In this document: piece by piece, positions 8,378 to 17,762 of the stretch
How the letters are laid out: each line of letters starts with the position of its first letter
Numbering within the stretch: the stretch's first letter is position 1
From: Candidatus Eiseniibacteriota bacterium
Lineage (GTDB): Bacteria > Eisenbacteria > RBG-16-71-46 > CAIMUX01 > WJJG01
NCBI GenBank assembly: GCA_014729815.1
Contig: WJJG01000049.1
Span: 1-41,313 of the forward strand
DNA: 41,313 bases
Direction: 5' to 3'
The notes under the pieces: generated by a model
Database searches by the model: none
Seen by the model: only the letters and a program-made list of their open reading frames with translations
Told to the model about the DNA's origin: nothing
Program-made: the position numbers and the translations under genes

Positions 8378-11300
8378 TCGCACCCCAGCCTCCCCACCCG
8401 CGGTTCTGGATCGGCTGCGACGTCGGTTCGACGGCCGTCAAGGTCGCCGTGCTCGCTTGCGGCGATCTACACGTCGTGGCTACCCGCTATCGGCGTCACA
8501 ACACCCGTCAGACCGCCACCGTGCGGGCGCTGCTCGGAGACCTCGCCCGGGAGATGCCGGGCCTGCTCGAGTCGGCCGTTCCGCTCTTCACCGGAAGCGG
8601 CGGCCGCACGCTGGCCGAGCGCACCGGAAGCGGCTTCGTGCAGGAGGTCAATGCGGTCGCGCTGGCCACCGAGCGCTTGGTTCCCCATGCGGGCAGCGTG
8701 GTCGACATCGGGGGTCAGGATGCCAAGATGATCCTCTGGTCGCCCGATCCCCATAGCGGGCGGCGCCGCAAGAGCTTCAGCATGAACGACAAGTGCGCTG
8801 GCGGCACCGGTGCGGTGATCGATCGGATCGTCAAGAAGTTGGGGATCTCGCCCGAGGAGGCGGCGCGGACCGGATTCGATCCGCAGCGGATCCATCCGGT
8901 GGCGGCGCGCTGTGGCGTGTTCGCCGAGACAGACATCAACGGTCTGCAGAAGCAGGGCGTTCCCGCGCCGGACCTGTTGGCCTCGCTCTTCGCGGCCATC
9001 GTGCAGCAGAATCTGAGCGTGCTCACGCGCGGGGCGACGCTCGTGCCCCCGGTGCTCTTGCTCGGTGGGCCGCACCGCTTTCTGCCCGGTCTGGTGTCCG
9101 CCTGGCGCCACGCGTTGGACGCCCTATGGGAGGAGCGTCCCGCGGCGCGCTCGTCGGGCCCGCGCCGGGAGGCGATCGAGGTGCCCGAGCGCGCCTGCTT
9201 CTTTCCGGCGATCGGTGCGGTCCTCTTCGGGGCGGCAGATCCGAGGGGAGGAGCGCGGAGTCGACCGCGGGCGGCACCGGTGTTGCGTGCCCTCGCGGCG
9301 CCGACTCGCGCCCACCGGGAGCGAGACGGATTGCCCGGGCTCGTGGCCGACGCGGGCGAAACGGCGCGCATCGAGGCGCTGGCGCAACAGGCCGCGCCCG
9401 AGGGCTTCGGTCGCTGGGCCGGCCGGAGTTGCCCAGCCGTGATCGGTCTGGATGCGGGATCGACTTCGACGAAGGCCGTGGTCTGCGACGAGCGGGGGCG
9501 ACTCCTGGCCAAGTCGTATCGGCTCTCGGGGGGAGATCCCCTGGCCGACGCGCGCGCGGTGCTGGGCGAGCTGGAGGCCCAGGCGTTCGCTGCGGGTACC
9601 GAGTTGCAGGTGCGGGCGCTGGGCACGACCGGGTACGCCAAGGACATGCTGGCCGAGATCCTCGGGGCCGACACCGTGCTGGTGGAGACTGTCGCGCATA
9701 CGCGCGGCGCCCTGGCGATCGATCCCGACTGCGAGGTGATCGCCGACGTCGGCGGGCAGGACATCAAGGTGCTCGTGTTGCGCGACGGTCGCGTGCGCGA
9801 TTTCCGCCTCAACAGTCAGTGCTCGGCCGGCAACGGCTACTTCCTCCAGAGCACCGCCGCGCGTTTCGGGATCCCGCTTGAGCGCTTCGCCGCGGAGGCC
9901 TTCCACGCCACGCACTGCCCGCGCTTCAGCTTCGGGTGCGCGGTCTTTCTGGAGGCCGATATCGCCAACTTCCAGCAGCTCGGTTGGCAACCGGGCGAGA
10001 TCCTGGCCGGGCTGGCGCGCGTGCTGCCGCAGAACGTCTGGCTGTATGTCGTCAACGAGCCGAACCTGGCGCGCCTGGGACGGCGCTTCCTGTTGCAGGG
10101 CGGCACGCAGCGCAACGTCGCGGCGGTCAAGGCACAGGTCGACTTCGTGCGCGAGCGCGTTCCCGGCGCGCGGATTCGCGTGCATCCGCATGCCGGGGAG
10201 GCCGGCGCGATCGGTGTGGCGCTGGAGCTGCTCGCCGAGCGGCCCGGGGGCGTGTCGCGCTTCATCGGCTTCGAAGCGCTGCGCGATCTGCGGGTGCGCG
10301 CGCGGCAGGATGAGAGCACGCGCTGCCGCCGGTGCCGCAACCGGTGCGCGCGAACCCTGCTGGAGGCCACCCTGCCCGATGGAGGCGTGCGGCGCTACAT
10401 GATCGCCGCCTGCGACCTGGGGCGAGAGCTGGACGAAGGCCCGGCCGCTCGAGCGCGCCGGGGCCCACGCACCGCAGCGCCCGACTTCTCCGCGCGCGCG
10501 GCTCGGCTGGCCTTCGTCTCACCGTCGGAGGCGTTGCGCGGGCGTGCCCGCCAGCGGGTGGCGGCCGATCGCTGGCCGCGCTTGCCGGGGATGCGCGCGG
10601 CTGCGCGGGCGCGGGAGCGGCGCGCACAGGTGCGCATCGGCCTCCCGCGGGCGGTCAACCTCTACCAGACCGCACCACTGCTGACGCACTACCTCGTGGC
10701 CTTGGGCATCGATCCGGGGCGGATCCTCTTTTCGGGTGAGACCAGCGAAGCGCTCTATCGTCGAGGATCGCGCCGCGGGGCGGTCGATGGCTGCTACCCC
10801 TCCAAGCTGGCCCTGGCGCACGTCCACGATCTGCTCTATCGGGTGACACCGGACTGGATCCTCTTCCCGATCCTGGTCAATGTGCCGCGGCAGTTCCCGG
10901 ATGCGATCGACGCCAGCATCTGTCCGACGTCGCAGGCCGCCCCGGCCGTCGTGCGCGCGGCGCTGACCCGCGAGGGAGACCTCTTCGCCGAGCGGGGAAT
11001 CCGCTACGAGACGCCGGTCTTCCATGTCGGAGAGCCGGCGCTCTTCGCCCGCGAGATGCTGCAGTTCTGGGGGCCGCGCCTGGGGGTCACGCCGCGCGAG
11101 AATCGCCTGGCGCTGGATTGCGCCTGGCGAGAGCTGGTGCGCGAGCGGGAGGCACGATTGCGGCAACCCGCCGCGCGGGCCTTGGCGGCCCTCCGCGCGG
11201 CCGGACGCGTGGGCATCGTCGTCCTGGGGCGTCCCTACCACAACGACGCGGGCATCAACCACGGCATCTTCCGCGACCTCAACCGCCGCGGCTATCCGAT

Positions 11301-11751
11301 CTTCTGCATCGAGGCCCTGCCGCGCGATGCCGAGCCGTTGCGCGAGATCTTCGCAGACGATCTGGCGGACGGTCGCATCCGGCATCCGCTGGAGATTGGC
11401 GACGTGTGGAAGAACAGCTTCAGTGCCAACTCGAACGCCAAGCTCTGGGCGGCCAAGCTGGTGGCGCGGGTACCCCATCTGGTGGCCCTGGACATCAGCA
11501 GTTTCCGCTGCGGTCACGATGCGCCGATCTACGCCACGATCGAGGCCATTCTCGAGCGCAGCGGGCGACCCTACTTCGCGTTTCACGACGTGGACGAGAA
11601 CCGCCCCAGCGGTGCGATTCGGCTGCGGGTTGAGACGATCGACTACTTCCTGCGAGAATACGAGCGGCGCCACCTGCGCGAGCGACCCTGCGAGCCCGCG
11701 GGGCCGGAAGAGCGTGCGGTGGCCGATCTGCTGACCGAGGTTCCGGTGTGA
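8374..11751 (+). CDS. Acyl-CoA dehydratase activase-related protein: two BadF/BadG/BcrA/BcrD (HgdC-type) ATPase domains fused to a DUF2229-like domain
   Basis: Domain 1: GCDVGSTAVK...DIGGQDAKMILW...NDKCAGGTGAVIDRI...RCGVFAETDI; domain 2: GLDAGSTSTKAVV...ADVGGQDIKVL...NSQCSAGNGYFLQ...FGCAVFLEADI; linker CRRCRNRC; C-terminal VRIGLPRAVNLYQTAPLLTHYLVALGI...GCYPSKLALAHVHDLL. Confidence 0.9.
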   Translation: MIAPQPPHPRFWIGCDVGSTAVKVAVLACGDLHVVATRYRRHNTRQTATVRALLGDLAREMPGLLESAVPLFTGSGGRTLAERTGSGFVQEVNAVALATERLVPHAGSVVDIGGQDAKMILWSPDPHSGRRRKSFSMNDKCAGGTGAVIDRIVKKLGISPEEAARTGFDPQRIHPVAARCGVFAETDINGLQKQGVPAPDLLASLFAAIVQQNLSVLTRGATLVPPVLLLGGPHRFLPGLVSAWRHALDALWEERPAARSSGPRREAIEVPERACFFPAIGAVLFGAADPRGGARSRPRAAPVLRALAAPTRAHRERDGLPGLVADAGETARIEALAQQAAPEGFGRWAGRSCPAVIGLDAGSTSTKAVVCDERGRLLAKSYRLSGGDPLADARAVLGELEAQAFAAGTELQVRALGTTGYAKDMLAEILGADTVLVETVAHTRGALAIDPDCEVIADVGGQDIKVLVLRDGRVRDFRLNSQCSAGNGYFLQSTAARFGIPLERFAAEAFHATHCPRFSFGCAVFLEADIANFQQLGWQPGEILAGLARVLPQNVWLYVVNEPNLARLGRRFLLQGGTQRNVAAVKAQVDFVRERVPGARIRVHPHAGEAGAIGVALELLAERPGGVSRFIGFEALRDLRVRARQDESTRCRRCRNRCARTLLEATLPDGGVRRYMIAACDLGRELDEGPAARARRGPRTAAPDFSARAARLAFVSPSEALRGRARQRVAADRWPRLPGMRAAARARERRAQVRIGLPRAVNLYQTAPLLTHYLVALGIDPGRILFSGETSEALYRRGSRRGAVDGCYPSKLALAHVHDLLYRVTPDWILFPILVNVPRQFPDAIDASICPTSQAAPAVVRAALTREGDLFAERGIRYETPVFHVGEPALFAREMLQFWGPRLGVTPRENRLALDCAWRELVREREARLRQPAARALAALRAAGRVGIVVLGRPYHNDAGINHGIFRDLNRRGYPIFCIEALPRDAEPLREIFADDLADGRIRHPLEIGDVWKNSFSANSNAKLWAAKLVARVPHLVALDISSFRCGHDAPIYATIEAILERSGRPYFAFHDVDENRPSGAIRLRVETIDYFLREYERRHLRERPCEPAGPEERAVADLLTEVPV

Positions 11752-11773
11752 GTGCGTGGCAGATGGAGCTGCG

Positions 11774-13378
11774 ATGAGTTCCCACGGCCCTTCCTCCTCG
11801 CCGCGGACGTCCGAGAGGGACGCGCCGCAGACGTACCGGCGCTCCGAGACGCCCCCGTTGCCGCATGCCGAGCGTCGGCGGGTGACGGTGCTCTTCGGGG
11901 GACTCACCCGCGCCCATGAGCGGCTGATCGAAGGGGGGTGGCAGGGACTCGGGTATACGGTCAAGGCGCTGCCCACGGCCGACAACCAATCGCTGGCGAT
12001 CGGCAAGGAGTTCTGCAGTCGCGGGATGTGCAATCCCGCCTACTACACGATCGGCAACCTGCTCAAGTACCTGCTCCAGCTCCGCCGAGCGGGTGTCCCC
12101 GAGATCGAGGAGCGCTTCGTCTATCTGACAGCCGGCTCGTGCGGTCCCTGTCGGTTCGGCATGTACGAGGCCGAGTACCGTCGCGCCTTGGCCCAGGCCG
12201 GCTTTCCGCGCTTCCGCATTCTGCTGGTGCAACAGGACCAGGGCCTCGAACAGAATGCCGCCGAAGGGGTCTTTGTCGCCGACCGCGACTTCCTGCAGGC
12301 GCTCGTCCGCGCACTGATGGTGGGCGACCTGCTCAACGAGCTGGGCTACGCCCTGCGCCCCTACGAGGTCGAGCCGGGGGCGATCGATGCCGCCCTGGCC
12401 GAGGGCCGGCGCTGGCTCTATTGGGCCCTCCGCGATCGGCAGAGCCCGCTGCCGGCACTGCGACGCCTGCGCAAGCGCCTCGACGAGGTACCGATCGACT
12501 ACGCGCGCGTGCGGCCGCGGGTGAGAATCGTCGGAGAGTTCTGGGCGCAGACCACCGAGGGCGACGGAAACTACCACCTGGCCCGCTGGCTGGAGTCGGA
12601 AGGTGCCGAGGTGATGGTCGAGCCGGTGGGCACCTGGATCGAATACCTGCTCTGGAACCGCATCCAGCGCAGCCGGGCGCGGCGCACGCTGCCCCCCGAA
12701 GGCGGCGAGCGCCACTCGCCGCTGCTCGAGCTGAAGCTCCGCATGGGACAGATCCTCTTCGATTCAGTCTACAACAGCTATCGGGCCGCCTTGGGCTTTC
12801 GCACCGAGCCGATCGCCTCGCTCGATACGCTGGCGCGCTACGCCCACGAATACTTCGATACGCGCATACGGGGAGGAGAGGCCTTTCTCGAGGTCGCCAA
12901 GACGGTCTTCGCGGTGCGGCATCGCAGGGCGCACATGGTGGTGTCGGTCAAGCCGTTCGGCTGCATGCCGAGCACGCAGAGTGATGGGGTGCAGGTGCGC
13001 GTGGTCTCCGACCATCCCGAAGCGCTTTTCATCCCCGTCGAAACATCGGGCGACAGCGAGGTGCATGTGAAGAGTCGCGTGCAGATGCTGCTCTTCGAGG
13101 CCCGCGAGCGTGCGACCGAGGAGTTCGACCGCGTGGCGCGCGATCTGGGCCTGCGCGAACTGCTCGCCGATGCCCAGGCGCGCGAACGCTTGCCGATGCC
13201 GCCCACCATGCATCCGCTCCCGCGGCGCGAGCGGGGCACGGCAGCCAACTATCTCTGGTGGCTGGCGCGGCCCGCCGCGCTGCGCACGCTGCCCCTGCCG
13301 AGTGAGCGACTGACCGCCTTGCTGTGTCGTGCGGGTCTGCGCCGAACGGCCGGCGATGCGCCGCGCGACGCGTCCTAG
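11774..13378 (+). CDS. DUF2229/HgdB-like putative Fe-S partner of the activase
   Basis: FCSRGMCNPAYYTIGNLLKYL, TAGSCGPCRFGMYEAEYRRAL, KPFGCMPSTQSDGVQ; immediately downstream of the activase fusion. Confidence 0.8.
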   Translation: MSSHGPSSSPRTSERDAPQTYRRSETPPLPHAERRRVTVLFGGLTRAHERLIEGGWQGLGYTVKALPTADNQSLAIGKEFCSRGMCNPAYYTIGNLLKYLLQLRRAGVPEIEERFVYLTAGSCGPCRFGMYEAEYRRALAQAGFPRFRILLVQQDQGLEQNAAEGVFVADRDFLQALVRALMVGDLLNELGYALRPYEVEPGAIDAALAEGRRWLYWALRDRQSPLPALRRLRKRLDEVPIDYARVRPRVRIVGEFWAQTTEGDGNYHLARWLESEGAEVMVEPVGTWIEYLLWNRIQRSRARRTLPPEGGERHSPLLELKLRMGQILFDSVYNSYRAALGFRTEPIASLDTLARYAHEYFDTRIRGGEAFLEVAKTVFAVRHRRAHMVVSVKPFGCMPSTQSDGVQVRVVSDHPEALFIPVETSGDSEVHVKSRVQMLLFEARERATEEFDRVARDLGLRELLADAQARERLPMPPTMHPLPRRERGTAANYLWWLARPAALRTLPLPSERLTALLCRAGLRRTAGDAPRDAS

Positions 13379-14394
13379 GATGCCGGCGAGGGGTCGCCAG
13401 GCGCTTCGGGGAGGAGCATCTCGATGAGGCGCGCGGTGGCGTCCGGCAGCGGGCCGGCGAGGTGCGCGCCGGCCGCAAAGGCGTGTCCGCCGCCGCCGAG
13501 CCGAGCGGCCGTCGGTCCCACCGGAATGCGTCCCTTCGATCGCAGACTGACCTTGTAGCTTCCGTCGTCGCGCTCCTTGAACGTCAGTGCGACTTCCACG
13601 CCCTCGATCTCCAGGAGTGGGACGATCATGTCGCGCAGATCGTCCCGCGACGCGCCCGTGCGGTCGATCTGCTCGCGACGGATGGCGGCCCACGCGATGC
13701 GCCCCCCCCGCGCGAGCTGGAGCGTTTGCAGCACTTCGCCGAGCAGGGCCACCTTGGCGGGGGAGTTGGCGGCGAAGATGTGCCGGTAGACGCGCTCGCT
13801 CTCGGCGCCCGCGTCGATCAGCGCGGCGGCCACACGATGCGTGCTCGCCCGCCCCCGCAGATACCGAAACATCTGTGTGTCGTAGGCGATTGCGGCATAG
13901 ACGCAGGTGGCCATCGATGCAGTGCAGCGGACCTCGAGGGCGTCGAGCAGCTGCCAGCAGAGCTCCCCGGTCGAGGGGGCGCCCGGATCGCAGAAGATGT
14001 GCGCCGGATCGGATCGGGACGGGGGATGGTGGTCGAGGAAGTAGATCGATCGCGTCCCCTCGCGCCACACCTCTCCGAGCCGTCCGAGGAGCGACCACTC
14101 ATGCGCATCGACGACCAGGACCAGATCGACCTGTGCGGAGATCCGGCGAATCGATTCAGTCGTTTCTCCGGAGAGATCGCGGATCGCCGATGCACCGGGG
14201 AGGAACGAGAAGCGGGGGGGCGGAGCGCCGGAACTGACGAGCTGCACGTGCTTGCCGAGTCTGCCGAGGGCTTCCGCCAGCGCCAGCATGCAGCCGATGC
14301 CATCCCCGTCGGGGGCATGGTGCGTGGTCAGGAGAAGGCGCTCGGCGGGCCGTAGGGCGGCCGCCAGCGGAGCGAGGTCGATCGTCACGGGCAT
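13375..14394 (-). CDS. DHH/DHHA1 phosphoesterase, NrnA-like (oligoribonuclease/pAp phosphatase)
   Basis: LLTTHHAPDGDGIGCMLALAEAL...LVLVVDAHEW...YFLDHHPPS...SLRSKGRIPVGPTAARLGGGGHAFAAGAHL. Confidence 0.9.
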   Translation of the reverse strand: MPVTIDLAPLAAALRPAERLLLTTHHAPDGDGIGCMLALAEALGRLGKHVQLVSSGAPPPRFSFLPGASAIRDLSGETTESIRRISAQVDLVLVVDAHEWSLLGRLGEVWREGTRSIYFLDHHPPSRSDPAHIFCDPGAPSTGELCWQLLDALEVRCTASMATCVYAAIAYDTQMFRYLRGRASTHRVAAALIDAGAESERVYRHIFAANSPAKVALLGEVLQTLQLARGGRIAWAAIRREQIDRTGASRDDLRDMIVPLLEIEGVEVALTFKERDDGSYKVSLRSKGRIPVGPTAARLGGGGHAFAAGAHLAGPLPDATARLIEMLLPEAPGDPSPAS

Positions 14395-14506
14395 CCCTCC
14401 CCTCTGTGCCCTGGGGCGCGCGTTGAGTGCAAGCAAGGAAGGGCGCACTGTAGCGCCGCCGGCGAGCGGGCGTCAAGAACGGCGCCCGTCCGGATGAGCG
14501 CCGGAG

Positions 14507-15805
14507 GTGATGGAATGGAGATCCGTGCGGGACGTCCATGGGGGATGCCAGCAATGGAGTGCGAGGCAGAGCGCTGCGGGGCAGTGGGTCGGCGGGCGCA
14601 CCGCGCGACTCCTCGTGCCCGGCTCCTCCCGCTTTTCGGAGATCACCTCGGAGTGGGGCGCAGGGGCCGAGTGGGCCGAACATTGCTATGAAGTCGCCGA
14701 CGAGCAGATCGACGGGATCAATTTCCATCTCAGGAACTGGCGACATGTGCTGAACCTGCATCGCTACGCGGAGGAGATCCAGCTCGCGCATGAGATCATC
14801 GCCACGACAGACAGTGATGGCGACACTCTCGAGGCGGTCGTCTGTGATCAGACCAAAATCAGTTCCGGGCCGGACATCTCACCCTACCATGCCAACGGCT
14901 TCTATGCGGCGCTCTGGTGGGCGGGCGTGGTGTGCCGCACGCTGGGCACCGGCTAGGCGACGGTGGTCAACTGGTTTCCATTGATCGAAGATGCGCATCA
15001 TCGCAAGGGACTGCTCTACGATGCATCGCGCGACTACGAGATCAAGCCGGTGGGGCGGGCCATGCAGATGCTCGTCGGAAGCACGCTGCCAAGTGGGATC
15101 GCGGCGACCAGCGATCAACCGGAGGTCGAGCTGCTGGCCACCACGGACCCCCAGGCCGCCGCGCTCTCGCTCCTGGTGGTCAACAAGGGGCCGCGTGAGA
15201 TCGAGGCCACCTTCGATCTGGCGTTGCCGCCCGAGCTCGAGGGGCGGCTCGCGCTGTCTGTCTCGCGTCTCGCCGAGGGCTTCCCGACGCCGCAAACCGA
15301 GCAGGTGGGCAGTTTCAGCGGGTTGGTCTTCGACATCCAGTATCGGCTGCAGCCGGAGAGCAACTACCAGTCCACCTCCAGGGCCATCCGGCCGGCTGCA
15401 GCCAGCCGGGCTGGGCACTGCCGCACGCTGCGGAGCCCCGGCTGCCATGTCGGCCGAGCCTGGTGCGGGGGGAGGGGACGGAGCTGCGGTGGGCGCAGCC
15501 GCGCGCGATGATCCTGGAGCTGCGCCTGTGCGACGCCGCCGGCCGCTGCGTGCGTCGGATTGCCGCGCGGGAGTGGCCGGCGGGGGGAGCACCGCCTGGC
15601 GTTGGTTCTTCGCAGGGGGGCGCCCGGTCTGGCCGGCGGTCGCTACTTCGTCTGGCTCCGCGGGCCGGGCGTGCGCGGCAGAACGGCTCTGCTCTGGCTG
15701 CCCGAGCGGGTCCGGCCGGACCGGCGATCGACGCTCGGACAGCGAGCAGGGTTCCGTGCGGGGCCGCGCGAGACGCGCACGTCGGGACACCCGTGCGTCG
15801 GCTAG
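14507..15805 (+). pseudogene. Decayed secreted glycosidase-like gene with C-terminal FlgD/T9SS-like domain
   Basis: Continuous similarity-like protein in frame 2 (RFSEITSEWGAGAEWAEHCYEVADEQIDGINFHLRNW...NGFYAALWWAGVVCRTLGTG) interrupted by TAG at 14954-14956, resuming in the same frame (ATVVNWFPLIEDAHHRKGLLYD...LLVVNKGPREIEATFDLALPPELEG). It then shifts to frame 1 (PSLVRGEGTELRWAQPRAMILELRLCDAAGRCVRR) and back to frame 2 at a G6 run (EHRLALVLRRGAPGLAGGRYFVWLRGPGVRGRTALLWLP). Confidence 0.75.
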
Positions 15806-17661
15806 GGTAGGAGGAGCAGACGCCCCCGCGCGTGCCAGCCGGCGCCCCAGGCCCGCGCATAGTAGGGTCCGGGAACAGCGCGCCGCCCGTTCGCCATGCG
15901 CCCGTCCCAGACACCGCGAATCTCCGCGGCGCCGCGCGCGATCCGGAGCGGCTGGCGCGCCACCCGCCGCCCCAGGACATCTACGATCTCCAGCCACCCG
16001 TGGCCCGGTCGCACGCCCTCGAGGCGCCAATGCACCGGCCGCGTGTGGGGGGCGGCGAAGCAGAGGCGCACCTCCGGCTGCGCGGCGGCTGTCGAGATCA
16101 GGGGGGGCAGGCGCAAGGCGCCCCACAGCGATCCGTTCGGATCGCTTCCGTCGAGCGCGGCAGCACTGCGGCGCAGCAGGGTGCGCAGCTCGGGTGCGCT
16201 CCAGCGGAAGTCGAAGAAGCCGCCCTCCGGGATGGCGCCCAGCAGCAGGGCCAGGGCACCGGCGACGTGCGGGCAGGCCGCCGACGTGCCCGCGAAGAGT
16301 CCCGGAACGCTGGAGGCAGTGCTGACCGCATCGGGGCCGCAGATCTCCGGCTTGGCGATTCCGGCGAGGGTCGGGCCGCGCGAACTGAACTCCTCGAGGA
16401 AGCCTTCGCCCACGCGATACGCGCCGACCGAGAGCACGTGCGCCCCGTCGGCCGGCAGCACGATGCTGCCCTGGCTGAGACCATGCTCCGGCAGGGCTCC
16501 GCCGTCGACGCGGAAGAGTCGCAGGTGGGCCGGCGCGCTGCCCGCGGTGCGTTGAATGCGGACGTCCAACCGGCTGTCAGTGCGGCGTGGTGTGTAGTCG
16601 AGCTCACGGTAGGCGTACGGGTAGCCAGCGTAGTCGGCGAAGCTGCTGGCGCCGGGCAGGCCGTTCTCGCGCACCTCGAGGTCGAATGCCAAGTCGCTGG
16701 AATAGGGCCAGCGATCCCAGGTCAGCACGTAGGTAACTGCATCCCCGCCGCCATGGCTGGCGGTGATGCTGGCGTCGCCGGGCGCGAACTCGTGCCAACC
16801 ATCGCTGTCGGTATCCGTGAAGTCGCCCTCCCAGTAGGCCTGAGCCTGGTTGCCGGCCGCATTGACCCATACGATTTCGTCGTCGATCGCGCCGCCGACG
16901 ATCTCGTGCAGCGTGCCGGTTCCATCGCCGGGGCCGAAGAACCAGCCCACCGAGTGGGAAATGATATCGACGCCTTCTTCCCGCAGCCAACGCACGGCGG
17001 CGTCCAGCTCGGTGGCCGAGTTGGCATTGACCAGATAGAGCGCGGCCTCGGGGGCCACATCGTGTACGATCTCGGCGCACGCCGTGCCGTGCGCGCTGCC
17101 TCCGCCGCTGAGATCTCCTTGGCCCGCCGGACTCCCGTAGAAGGCGCGCATCCTTGTGTCCGCCGGCAGCTCGCTTCCCAGCAGCGCGTGGGCGCCGGTG
17201 AAGCCGATATCCAGCACGGCGACCTTGATTCCGGCGCCTCCCTGTCCCGCCGTGATGTACGCAGAGGCGCCGATCTCCTCCAGCCCCTCGCTGACGACCA
17301 GGGGATGCGGGCGCGGCGGCTGCGACACGTAGTAGATCTCCTCGATCGCCACGAGATCCGATAGCTGCTCCGGGGCGAGCGTGACCTGCGCCCAGCGACC
17401 CCGGTGGCCCTCCCATCGCAGCGAGGAGACACGCAGCTCGCAGGTCGCGCGCAGCGCTGCGGCGGCCTCGCCGTCGGGGCCGGCATCGATGCGCACGCGC
17501 AGAGGGGGGGGGGCGGAAGCTGCCAGGGTGCGCGCCTCGAGAAGACCGAGCCGCCAGAGGGCGGGCTGGCAGCGGGGATGGACGGGAGGGACGCTTTCGG
17601 CGGGCGCAGCTCCGCTGGCGGACGCCGCCAGGAGCCCGAGCAGCAGAATCCAGGTGCCCAT
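15802..17661 (-). CDS. Secreted subtilisin-like (S8) serine protease with FlgD-like C-terminal domain
   Basis: Signal peptide MGTWILLLGLLAASASGAAPA; Asp box VAVLDIGFTGAH, His box AHGTACAEIVHDVAPEA, Ser box FAGTSAACPHVAGALALLLG; C-terminal WLEIVDVLGRRVARQPL...GVWDGRMANGRRAVPGPYYARAWGAGWHARGRLLLLP. Confidence 0.92.
   Translation of the reverse strand: MGTWILLLGLLAASASGAAPAESVPPVHPRCQPALWRLGLLEARTLAASAPPPLRVRIDAGPDGEAAAALRATCELRVSSLRWEGHRGRWAQVTLAPEQLSDLVAIEEIYYVSQPPRPHPLVVSEGLEEIGASAYITAGQGGAGIKVAVLDIGFTGAHALLGSELPADTRMRAFYGSPAGQGDLSGGGSAHGTACAEIVHDVAPEAALYLVNANSATELDAAVRWLREEGVDIISHSVGWFFGPGDGTGTLHEIVGGAIDDEIVWVNAAGNQAQAYWEGDFTDTDSDGWHEFAPGDASITASHGGGDAVTYVLTWDRWPYSSDLAFDLEVRENGLPGASSFADYAGYPYAYRELDYTPRRTDSRLDVRIQRTAGSAPAHLRLFRVDGGALPEHGLSQGSIVLPADGAHVLSVGAYRVGEGFLEEFSSRGPTLAGIAKPEICGPDAVSTASSVPGLFAGTSAACPHVAGALALLLGAIPEGGFFDFRWSAPELRTLLRRSAAALDGSDPNGSLWGALRLPPLISTAAAQPEVRLCFAAPHTRPVHWRLEGVRPGHGWLEIVDVLGRRVARQPLRIARGAAEIRGVWDGRMANGRRAVPGPYYARAWGAGWHARGRLLLLP
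17504..17513 (-). repeat. Homopolymeric tract G10 (C10 on the coding strand) inside the S8 protease gene
   Basis: ...GCAGAGGGGGGGGGGCGGAAGC...; encodes part of SAPPPLRVR. Confidence 0.85.
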
Positions 17662-17762
17662 GCGGCTGCGTGGCGCGGGGGCCGTCCCAAGACGGGCGGT
17701 CCCGCGCGTCCGAGGCGCGAGGGCGCCTGGGCAGCCAGGTTTCGGTCTCGGGCGGAATCTCG

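Noticed and set aside
10519-12033. 504-aa minus-strand ORF spanning the activase genes
   Set aside because: Antisense shadow ORF across two well-supported genes; low-complexity His/Gln/Arg-rich translation
12764-14098. 444-aa minus-strand ORF spanning the activase partner and nrnA
   Set aside because: Out of frame with the NrnA-like protein and antisense to the DUF2229-like gene; no motif
14954-14956. Stop-codon readthrough or recoding at TAG instead of pseudogenisation
   Set aside because: Additional independent frameshifts downstream and a missing N-terminus make decay the simpler explanation; many other genes here use TAG as a real stop
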